This document shows, one piece after another, positions 48,301-60,300 of a DNA stretch of 64,000 nucleotides. The position numbers and the translations under genes were made by a program. The stretch is from Apteryx mantelli. Its lineage: Eukaryota; Chordata; Aves; Apterygiformes; Apterygidae. The notes below the pieces were generated by a model that searched no databases, had not been told where the DNA came from, and was given only the letters and a program-made list of their open reading frames with translations. Each line of letters opens with the position of its first letter. Positions within the stretch are counted from its first letter, which is position 1. The DNA is taken from contig NC_089980.1 of the NCBI RefSeq assembly GCF_036417845.1, forward strand, positions 66,648,501 through 66,712,500. Reading direction: 5' to 3'.

Positions 48301-51300
48301 AGATCCATTTCCTTCCATCCAGATGCTTTCCCATAATCATGCCTTGCTTTTTGGCATTCCCCATAGCTTACCTCTCACAGCAGGTCACTGATGGGAAACA
48401 GAGTATGAGGCCTAAGCAGGAAGAAGTTTGAGGCTTTACACATCAGTCTTCCTGAGTTCATTTTAACTTTTGGCAGTAAAGGAGTTTCTGCTTTGCCTGG
48501 AGGTCTAATCAGCAGAGCTCTGGGGAAGCTTACCTTCCTCTTTCTCGTCTGTAAGCCTGGAGCACAGTGTCACCAATAGCCCTCAAAGTGCTGATGGACC
48601 TGGATGGATGCAGCTCTGTGAGGAAGAGCTCATAGATAAAATCTAATGCATGCCCAAAAGATTGCCCTGTACCATATTCGTAGCAGCCCAAGAGTCAGAA
48701 ACCAAGCACAGATTTCTTATCAGACAGCTAGGCACTGTTGTCTAGTGGCAACCTGTATTTGAAGTACAATGTTGTTAAATAATGTGATTATAACCAATGA
48801 TACGAAACTATTTTCTCTTGCTAGTTCAAAACCCTAGTTTGTTTTGTTGAAATTAAGTAAAAACAGGTCAAAGGCCCACAAGGTTTCTCTTAAGGTTTTT
48901 AGTTTGAATTTCAAGTAAGCAAATATATTAGTCTGTGTAAAGGTTTTTCTAAGACTTTGGAAAAATTAGTTCACATTTTGGTTTTAGTGCATAATATGCT
49001 AACTTTAGACACGACTGCCCTATTAATTTTCTGCTTCTGAATGTGATACCTCTGCAATAACATTCTGTGTCCTACTGTTCAGAGGCATAACCTACTGTAA
49101 CATAATAACTTCACTTAACTGTACGAGCATTTCATTGAGATGCATTCGTTTGGCAGTATATACAATGAAACAAACACAAAACTTAAGGCTGGTGTACCTT
49201 TTTTTACCTTAATCCATTTGCCAGGCCCATTTGCACTGAAAGCCCTAATCCCAAACTTGATGTAATGCATTTTTTAAGCAGGTGTTGTATTACCTTAGAC
49301 TAGCTCTGTTGATTTGTTCTTCTCTTTAAAGGGTAGCATAACAACAACTGTTTTCTATAAAAATTCTGCTGATTTGATGAGATGTGTAATGCCAATTTTG
49401 TAGATTCTTTGGATCAGGTTTTGTATTGCCATGGACTTTTTATTGCTTCTTTTGCTCATGCACTTTTGCAAGAATTCTTTGAAAATGATCAAGACACCCG
49501 TATGTTTTAGTTTACCTTAGAAAAATATTAGCACTGTAGAGGTAGCTCTGCCAACGAGCAGTATAATATCATCTACCGTCTGACTTGGCATTTACTAGTT
49601 GTGCTCTTTTAAAGCAGGTCTTTTGTGTCCCATGTCAGCAAAAGGAAATAAAAGAAATAATGGGACATTTTAATTTCCCTCGCTTTGACTTGCATGAATA
49701 ATTGACACACTTTACGTGTTCTTTTCCCTCTCTGCTTTGTATTTTGTTTTGGTGAACAGATAATGAATATTTCCTTTTTTTCCATTTTGGGTTTCCTTGA
49801 CTTTAACTATTAAAAATAATCGTCGTTGTACAGCTGAGCTATGTCCTTTAACACTCTTAAGCTTTCTGGATTTTCAAATAAAATCACTAATGAGAGAAAG
49901 CAGTATATTTCAAAAGATTCTGGCACAGCTGTGCATAGTTGCCATGAAGAGACACTGTTCTTTTTGCATCAATATGTGCTATACTTAAAAATGGATTATG
50001 AAGTAAGGGATAAAGGCTTGAGCATTTAGGTGGAAATAGGTAAGATGTTATCATTCTGTTACGCTTTGTATAGATAATTCTTGAAAGCACAGTCACTGCA
50101 GGGTGTCTTGAGAATGACCTAGTGATGGATTTTCAGGAACATCTCACTTAGTAGTAGTGTTTTTAAAAGATAACCAAAACTTGATTCAGTGCTACAGTTG
50201 AAGAATGGAAACTAGAATGTGCTTCATCTTTTATTGTGTTAGGATTAGAGTATCTTTGTAGTTTGAAAGTAGATTATCAAATGGATTCAAATTGGCCAAC
50301 ACAGATTATTATCTTGCCAAAACATGAATACCTGTGAGGAAATCAACTGAGTCATCTTATGTGTAGTCCATATGTGAACCACATTATGCCTAGTTTAGGG
50401 AAGCTGCTGTCCTACAGTTTTCTTAAGAGAACTAAAAATTGGTCTATCTAAACATAATTAGGGATGGAAAACTTGTTTGCAAAAGACTGGTTAAAAAGTG
50501 CAGCAGTGATTCAGCTAAAGTGAGTGACTTGGGAAGGTGGGGAGATTCTTTTTCAGGTTTGATAAGAGTCTCTTTTGGCACAGTCTGCTCTTTCTTAAAG
50601 TCAGCACTTGAGTTTCAGTCTATTAGGCATGTTTTAGTCATTTGCTGTCCTGTTTTCGCTATCTTGATAAGACCAAGAATCTTGGTCCTGGTAGAAGAAG
50701 ACAGTTCATGTTGTTGGGCACAAGGAAATAAACAAGTACATGAGAAGGACTGTACAGGTCCCGTAAAAGGAAAGGAGAGAGAGCCTATGTGAGAGTTTCT
50801 AATGATGATGCTGGAAACTAAGCAAATATTTCTCTTTCGACATTTTGTGTGCATCATATCTGTTCCTTTTATTTTGAATCTTAATCTCCCACCCTGTGAG
50901 CTTGAAGCGCAGTATGCCAAAGCGTGCATCATGGAGGTAGGTGTGAGCCTGCAGTAGAGATGCCCAGCAGAGTCCTGTGGGACTGACGGGGAGATGGGAA
51001 AGGAAGGGGCAGGTGGCACCGGGTCCCCAGTCAGTGCCTCGTGCTGTGCCGTGAGCTGCCGCGACACTGCGGCTGCTGAGGCCCAAACAGATCTGCGAAA
51101 TGCCCGAGTTGGAGGCAGGCAGTTGAAGAGACTGCACATTGCCATTATGGGCAAGACTAAGAGAACAGAGAATAGAGCATATGGGATCGTTGCAATTCTG
51201 CCCCCCCCCCCACCAAAAAGTATGCCATGATGCCATGCTAATCCTTAGTTAAAGTGTGGAATTTCTTGGATTTCAGCACTGTGCTAGCATTGTTCAGAAA

Positions 51301-54300
51301 GGCAAGTATGTTATGGTGATATGCAATGTTATGTAGGTTTCTCTATTTTTCCTTTTTTTTGTTTTGGTAAAAAAAAAAAGAATGATTTTGGGTTTTGTTT
51401 TTGTTTGTTTGTTTGTTTTTTTAATATGTGAAAATAAAAGCAAATGTTCTTGGGGGGGGTTAATCACCACATAAGTGATACTGTTTGGTGTAGCTTTGGT
51501 AGTGGTGACCTGTGTACCTCAGTGAACTCCGTAGCCAGCTGTATGTTACTGCACAGCCTGGCTCCCTCTCCTGTGGCTGGGCTGGCTGTGTAACCATATA
51601 TCCAAGAAGGGTGGTGATTTTCAGAAGCACCACGTTTACTGCATGAGGAAAACATGAGGAAAAACTTTTTCACTGTGAGGGTGACAGAGCACTGGAACAG
51701 GTTGCCCCGAGAGGTGGTGGAGTCTCCTTCTCTGGAGATATTCAAAACCCGCCTGGATGCAATCCTGTGCAACGTGCTCTAGGTGACCCTGCTTGAGCAG
51801 GGGGGTTGGACTAGATGATCTCCAGAGGTCCCTTCCAACCTCAGTGATTCTGTGATTCTGTGATACTGCATGTGCGTGGTGTGGCTGCATTGCTCATGAG
51901 CTGCACAGAGCATAATTAAAATTGCTGTGGTTGAAGTGGAAATTGATGTGGAAATTGATGTATAAAATGAGTTTTTTCATCAACAGAGTTGTGAAAAAAA
52001 CTTTGCAACTGCTTCCTGTTGCTCATCATCTCTATTACATTTTAACTAGCCTAACTTCAGACCTGGGAAACTGAGTGCATTTCAAAAACTAAATTATTTT
52101 TTTCTTTGATCATGTGTTTAAAAAAGGTTTTTGTAGCAGTCACTTTTAACTATGGGGAAATGAAATATTTATGCAGCCCTTATGGCAAAACAGGTCTTCA
52201 GTTATCTGGAATGTGCAGTTACTCTGTATCATTATCATTAAATGCTTGGCTTGAATATCGGTATTGTTGTTTTAACATTTGGTGTTCTGTCTTGGGAATG
52301 GGTGGTTCTTCTTAATCTGCTTCTACTTAAATCTTGTTGGAGAGAGTCAAATTTTGTTATGAGGTAAGGTTTCAGATTATTTATTGGCACAGCTCTTCCC
52401 AACTGAAAAAATATTTATCAGTGAGAATGCAGAATTCTCCGTGAGCATTAGCTTCCTTTGTCTTCCTCATGCTGCCCGTTGCCTTGTGGGTTGTTTGGTG
52501 TGACGCTGCTCTCTCCTTCCACTAGCTTGAGTGGTGGGATGCGGTGGTTTATCAACTTAACAATGCATAATTGGTTACCCTGTGGCTGCATGTTAGCGCC
52601 TGTCAGTATCTTCTCAGCCTGTTGGCTATGATTGCCTGTAGCATCTGGTTTGTATCAGATGCATCCTCTGTCTGGGAACTGTGCAGTACCTTTGCTAGGG
52701 AGGTTGCATGTGATGATTTCATAGGTCTTTTCCATCTCTAATGGCTGTGATTTATTTCTGATTTAGGAGGTAAGTCCTGCACATGCCCACATGCCTCCAA
52801 ATGCTTGCCTTTTTTTTTTTTTTTTTTTTAAGTGGTTTACAGGCAGTCAAAAGAATAGGTTATGGCAAAAGAAAAAAAAGGGTAGGGGGAATGTCTTGCA
52901 AGTGAAACCAAAATGCTCCAATGGAGATCATAAAAATATCAATCAAGGACTCTCAGCATTCTGTAAATAACTATTTTGCTTTCAGTAAACTCACTCTCAA
53001 AGTTAAACAAGTTTCTGGATATAATTAAAAAGAACCCTTTCACTGAAAAAATAAATGTTCTATAAAGTGTTTGTTATGTATACTTTATTGATTCTCCAAT
53101 AATTATTTTAGTACTTGCAGGTAAAAATACTTGCTTATAGCAGGAGAGTGACAATTATATCTGTACCTTTTTCTCTTTTCCTCTATACTTTGTTTTTGGA
53201 AAACAACAGAGAAAGTATGGGGAAAGGCTCTGTGATCAGTATATCTTCATCCCAAAGGATACTGCTCTATGTCACATGGTACAAATTTTTTCCTGGGGGA
53301 AGTAGAACAAGGCAAAGATGAGAAGAAAGGTACAGCTGTTTTTTTCTGATATATTTATGGATACATGTGACTTTAGCCATCCAAAACGGTGTTAATGTTG
53401 GCTAGAAAAATGATTGTGTTAGGCTGTTAGGAACATTTTGCTATTTGTATGACTACAATTGGTAGTCATAGAGATGAGTATTTGGTCAGGTCAGTTGTTC
53501 TGGCATTATAGTTTCTTATGACAGAATTGATCCAATGTATGTTGGCTGAACATTTCTCGAAATTATTACTTGTTGCATATAGCTCTCAACTGGATCATGA
53601 CTTTATGATGTTAAGCACTGTACAAAGTTATTTGTCTTTCTCCCAAAGGCTTTGCATGGGATGATATACCTGACTTTCAGTATATGAATTATAACTTTTA
53701 GAATATGAATCATTTTTTGTTATGGAAAAGTCTGGACTCACATAACTGAAGATAATCACTGGTTTTGTCTTTGTTTGCTGACACTGATGATTTGAGTGTG
53801 TTAATGGCAGTGGCTGCCTGCTGTTGCTGGGAAGGTGCGACTTCAGCAAAGTACTTTTGCTACGCAAGTCACTGCAGCATCTTGTTGTCCAAAGTTACTT
53901 GCAAATTCCTCAGTGTAATTTGATGTAACGGCCAAGCATTACTTATGTGACCTTCTAGGAGTGGCATCTAAGTTAGTGCTTGCACCAGACACAGGAGTTA
54001 GATAATTTTAAGACTGAATGACTGTTTGCTGTGTACATTTGCAGGCAATCATAGGAGTGTTACAGGGACTTCTGACTGAAGGCTGAACCAGCTTGTAGCA
54101 TTAGTCATTTGTCAAGCAAGCAGACTTTCTCCCACACTTTTGGCTTTGTTTCCACTTGTTGGTCTCCAAAGGAGGGTTAGACCATCCCTGTGTCCTCTAA
54201 GGAGAAGACGGAGCTTTCTTAGCTTTCTGCCATTTCCACCACAATTATATTGTTCTCCTCTCCTTGATGCTCAGCTGTGCCAAAAACTGCTATACTGATG

Positions 54301-57300
54301 GAATTTCTAGCTGTTGTTTCTTGGCAGGAATCTCAGGCAGGATTGCGTCAGAGCACCATTGGCCAAAAAAGAAGCTGGAATGCTTGTCAGTCACAAATCA
54401 ATTCATAGAGAGGCTTGCAGAGTTTGTGACACTTCACATTTGTTTACATTTTTCAAAATATTTCCAAAATCACTGTATCTCTGGAATAATTTTTATGCTC
54501 AGGCTTAAGGTAGTGCTGTGCCTATATTTCCTTTTTTAGTGCATCTTTATATGTTTGCCTCTCATGAGAGCTTTCCCTTTTCTCCTGTTGATTCCAATAA
54601 TTGTTGCAGAGCTCTGCTTGAGAGTAGGGAGGAAAGGAAGACACTTATGTCTTTGATTATGAGAATTTTTTTACTGATGGTTTTTGCCCAACATCTGCAA
54701 GGTTGAACTAAATCAGAGGCATTGAGTAGCAAGCATGAATTGACAAGGCAAAAAAATGCTTTAATTGGTATTCTTCAAAGGCATCAGTGTTTGCAGATCA
54801 GGTCATCTTGCATTCCAGTGAGTTGGCCTGGTTTTCTACTTTTGGATAATCTGACTGTACTCTTCATAATTATCTATTTACTGTCTTTCAACCCTTCTCT
54901 TTTTTAAGTTTCTCCAGATTACCCTGTTGGACAGTGCTTTGGACATGACAGGGCTTTTTCTTTGAAAATATGTAATCTCCATTAAATTTTATTGTGCTGA
55001 CTGACCCCACTTGCCCAACTTCACGATTTGTTTTCCTGACTTAATTTCAGTGCAATTGTTCATAAATTGGGTCATCGGTTTAGATTTTTTTCTTTTGTCT
55101 GCAAATACTTACCTCAAAAGACCATTATTATACAAGTCTAATATAAATTGCATATTCATGAATGTACTTCTAATCTTAAAATGCTTTTTTTTTTATTTTT
55201 GGGGGGGGGTTTTTTTGGCTGTTGATAGCTTCATCATGCAGATGTGGTGGTAGTTGGCAGTACAAAACCTGAAGATATTCCAGTCAGCTGGATAAAACCT
55301 GGAACTGTTATTGTCAATTGTTCTCGTGACTTTCAATCAGGTAAGAGGAGCTAAAATTGAATAGTTCTTGCAAGTAATGTGTGATGAGTCTTTGAAGTAA
55401 GTGTATGACATGTTGGGGACAACAAAGTGTGATTTAAAAGCTACGTATTTGGGAGAGGGCCCTTTAAAGTGGGTGTTTGTGTACAAGGGATATATACATG
55501 TGTCTCTAATATATAAACAGGAAAAAGATGTCAGGTGAGGGAAGAAATGCTAGAATAGATTCATCATACCAGGATTATATTTAATAAGTGATGATCCTGT
55601 GAATTCTGAGAATTCAGAGGGAAGACTTTTGGGTCACCAGATACGCAATTATTTCAGCATGTTGTCTTGTGACTTCTGTGGCCTCACCTGGAGCCTGGGG
55701 GAAAAGGAAGGAGGACAAAAATGTCGACTGTGACGTGCTGCAAAGCTGTGCTTAGAGAACTGTGCAGGATGGAAGAGAAAAATCGTGAAGCCAGGAACAG
55801 GCAGAGTGTCTTCTGTAGCAGCTACTCCTATGAAAAGAATCTTGTTTTTTTTCCCCCCATTAAACATAACTTAGCTTACAGTTTTGGGGGGAGGTATGTG
55901 TTCATTAATTTCTCAGCTGAAAAATGCTCAGTATTCTATTAGGGATAGAACTAAGAATGTTTCCCAGAATTTACTCTATTCCACTGCTAGCACTGTGTTT
56001 CCTATAAAATTCTTTAAACTGCTGTAAAGATCTTTAGATGTTTTCTAGATCTTTAATAGAATGTTGCATATGAATTTGGCTGTTCAGTATCCTGATGGCA
56101 TTATATTGTGAATGAGTAGGAAAATAAGGAAATATATAGGTAGTCTGATTGGTTAATGTGCTTTTCTAAATCTATCATACCTGTGCTTATTGACATCTAA
56201 TGATATAAAACTGGGATAACGGGCATGAGGCCAAGGAAAACAAATTTTATGGTCCTGAGGACAAATTCAGCAGACAGTCTAAACAGAGCTAATGAAAGAT
56301 CAGGCTTGTCCTAAAGCAGCTGCTGTTCCTGTGCAAAGTGTGGCAATAGGAGGAGATCTTTTCCTTCTCTTTCTTGATATCCTCTTGGTTTGAACACACA
56401 CTGTGGATGTGGGAGATCTGGGTTAAATTTACTCCACTGTCCGAAGGCGTTTGGATGTTCGTCACCCATCTCCCAGAACAGTGCTCTGATCATAGCGGAT
56501 ATTCGAGGGACAGGTGCTGAGCCTTGTCCTTTGTTGATGCTGTGCAAGTTGGTTAAAAAAAAAAAAAAAAAAAAGATGCTTTGTTAAATCAAAAAGGGGT
56601 GGAGGGAAATTTTGACATAGTAATCTAGTAATTAGAAGAAACCATGTCTCTTTAGCGCCCGCATAGGGATCATTGGACATAACTGTTAAGTATCCTTGGA
56701 GCAGGAATTGGTGCGTAGGTCTCCTCAGCTGGCACCCAACCTGCTGGTATAACGTACTCTTTATATGAAGTAGGAATGAGGGGGAAAGGGGCGAAGAGGG
56801 GAGGAAATGGTGATACAGCAGTAGTGTCTAAAAGAAGGGAATGGCCCCTCCTCATTTTAATCCTTTTAAGCAGAAACCGCTCAGGTATCAGACTTGGAGG
56901 AGAGGGTGTGGGCCTGTGAACACAGGCTGGAGATGAGCTCTACCGTATAGTCTGAAGGAGCAGAGCTGACCTCTCCCAGCTCTGCATGCTGTCTGGTGAA
57001 CAAAACACCTTCAGATACCTTGTTTTCTCCTTTCATTGCAGAGGGAGCCTGGGTCTTAACTTCAGGGACTTAAAAGTTATGCATTATGACTGCATGGCAT
57101 GTCTCAAGTATCTTCAAGGCTCGGCTGCACTATAGATCTCAAGATCATAGTAGTGTTTCCCGTCCCTAAAAGAATGCTGTTAGGACAATTGCATTCAAAC
57201 ATTGCAAGATGTTCACATACCACAGCAACATTTGTCCTTAGGGCAGGAAATGGACTGGTAGTAACATTTGGCATGAGCCTATAGATTCCTCTCCATTTAT

Positions 57301-60300
57301 CTAGTTGTGGCAGCGGGCTGTGTGTTAAGTATAGCGATTCTTTTGAAAGGCAGCATGAGATTTTAACAAGATAGTGTAAATAGGAACTTATCTACCAAAT
57401 GTTGTCTCTCTTTATGCTTCTGCTTTTGAGTTTGTCAGAATCTTGGAGAAACTCTGAAAGAATAGCAGAAGCACATTTTAGCAGCTTTAAGAATTGTTGG
57501 CCTGAAGACATACTAGAGAGGTACATGAAACACAGGTATCTATTTGACAGGAAGAATGCACTTAGTTTAATTGCAAGATATTTATTAAAAGCCCATTGTG
57601 GAACAATTATGACCTTGGAGAAAACAGTCTTCTAAGTGATTCTTCACTTTCAATACACAGTGAAATCTGTTTGGCTGAGGTGCTCTGAAAATTTTCTGGG
57701 TTTTCTCAATGTCCAGCTTAACATCTGTAGGGTCACAGGAGTTAAATGAAGCCTGAAGGCAAGAATGGCCATGAAATGTCTTCTATTCTTGCTATCTGGT
57801 GACTAGATTTCTGTCTCATGTAGGTATGCATGCGGCCTAACACACATGTATGTTTTAAAAGCACTCAGAGTTTGCAAAGACATAGTTATATTGGGCAGCT
57901 GTAGTGATCTAAGCCAGGAAAGTAGAACTAAAATTGCTTGCTCTACTGTGACAGAATTCTTTTTCAAAGTTGTTGGGGGGTTTTTTGTTTTTCTTTTTTT
58001 TTAATGTTCATACAATTTCTATCAATGCAACACCTTGTTCTGCTGTAGTAATGATTTTGGAATCAAGTGAGTGGCGGTAGCCTCTTACAGCAAAATGCTT
58101 TATATGTAAATCTGTAGAAATTAGGAACACGTTTCTGAACAAAACTTAAGGATGCCAAAATTATTTGGAATTTGATGTCAGGCTCCTCCTAGGTCGCTTG
58201 AAAGTTCCAGCCCATACTGTGTAAGTATCTTAGTGGGAAATTCAACCATTTCTCCACCGCTTCTCCACTGTGACCCTACCAGGCTGCCAACTTGCATGTG
58301 AGAGCAGCTCTTACCCATCTGCACAATAGGGTACAAATAGATGGGTGTAGGGGACTTTATTAGGGTGAATCAGAGGGGTACACACAACCTCTGTGGTCCA
58401 GCTGATTTTCTGGCCTAAATCCAGCACCTAGAGAACTATTCTAGCCTGCAGCTGAAAAATTTATCCTAAGTGAGTTGTTGCAATCCTACAGTCATCTTAC
58501 TAGCTCATGTGTGCATCAGTTTTACCTCTAGCTTCACCTTCACCCCTTGAAAAAGCCTGGTTAGTTGTCTTTGCGTAGTGAGTGTGTAGCATAGGCAAGC
58601 TGAGAGAAGTAGTTTATTGAAGGGAAATCTCCTTTCCAATATATATTTACACACAAGCTGTCTCTGCCCTGATAAAGAAGTCATTTTAAGCCAAATAACA
58701 TAAAAAGTTGAAATGTTTCTGTAAAGCACAGCTGTCTGTAAGGGGATTTTAGCTTCATTCTTCTTACTTCATTTGTCCCTTTGGCAGCTATCCCAGTCTG
58801 GTCTCAAAGCAGCAATAGTCAACTTATGACTGTGATAGACTGTTATAACTTCCAGTAAAACTCTGTCTTTGAGTCTAAAACTCAGCATCTCCAGAAATTT
58901 TGTTTTAAACATAACAAGTGTTAATACAAGTAAGAAGGCCTTTTTGGATGCTTTCTTATTTTGAGTTTAATGTTAGGACTGTCATCTTACTCCTTGGTTA
59001 GCTTTGTCATTGAAGTACAGATGCCAACTGGCAATAATGTTTGAGAAAGGATTAAAAAGCAAATTGAACAAGGCTGAGCAAGTCTGCAAACAGGGTCTTT
59101 TGGTCTCTCAGTGATAGTTGTGAGCGTGGGTGAGAGTGGGTATTGCATGGCCCAGTGCTGTGCTGGCTCCTCTGCACTCTTCTGTCTGCAGCACTGATGA
59201 TTCCAGCTGGTGATTTCCATGATCTTCCACTATGGGGACTTTCGTTAGGAGAGGTAATTATGCAAGATAATGTAAGTATTTTATGATGGGTACAGAAGGG
59301 ACAACTAGAGTGAGAGTTCGGATAGGTTGGGATTTGCAGTACAGTTACCCTGAAGGGGGAAGGCTAAAGCTGTCAGTGCACAATCGTTATTTTTTATTAA
59401 ACTTATGTCTGTGCCCTACAGAATAAGACTAAGGCCTTGATAGGCCCACAGAGACTAAGATGTGAATTTTATCTTGGAGAAATTGCATCTAGACAAAAGT
59501 TAATAAGCAACAACAGAAGAGCAAGCCAAAAGGAGGATTGCGGGAAGGAGACAAAATAATATATTTGGTTAGAGTAGCTAACGCATGATTATCACCTGAC
59601 ATGTTGCCACTAGAAACACTCACGTGTCGGTAAAACTGGAGTCATCGTAAATTGTATAGACTCTTAAGAATGTCTGCTTTTAATTTTAATGTCATACCAG
59701 TGAAGAGAACTTTTGCCACTCAAAGTTTTGCATATTTTGATTTCAAATTTTAAATCTCATTAGATAATAATAGTGTTTAATACTTTGTGATCTTTTTGTT
59801 GTTCTCACTCGCTGAAATAGGCATATGAAAAAGACGACAGTCTTTATTGAGTTCATTTGGGTGTTCTGTTAAAAATATAGGTAGCTCTTCAAATCCTAGT
59901 ACCTATCAGGCTTTTTTTTATTCCTCTCTCTCTTTCTTTTTGTCCAAAAGCAATTATTTGGATCCTGCAATCAGTTTCTGTTGTTTCTTATTCTCTTTTC
60001 AAGTATGTGCATGCTTTGTCATTTGCAAGTGTATGTTTGCATCATATGGTTTAGGGCTTACAGTTGGTGTCTGATTTTCACACTATTTCCTTATCAATCT
60101 TCCTGGGTGATTTCTGTTTAAGTATAAAAGAAGCCATCTGTAATTTTGGCAGTGACATTAAGTTGCAAACCAGCATTCAGAATTTTGTTTGGGGATAGCT
60201 TTCAAATACACATGCTCCCACTCGCCAAAGCTTCTCGATTTCTTAGTGCAATGTTTTCATTTTACAGAGAAACACCACTGTGGTCAGCAAAATAACCATC

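Larger units (their letters stand above)
46992..55228 (+). other. MTHFD1L: MTHFD1L intron 7, about 8.2 kb
   Basis: Contains a GC-rich patch near 50940-51130, a young CR1 3' fragment (51650-51866), an old CR1 3' remnant (about 52697-52765) and a T20 tract (52810-52829). Human MTHFD1L is reported, from memory, to have one alternative exon around this part of the gene, but I could not recognise one here. Confidence 0.75.
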
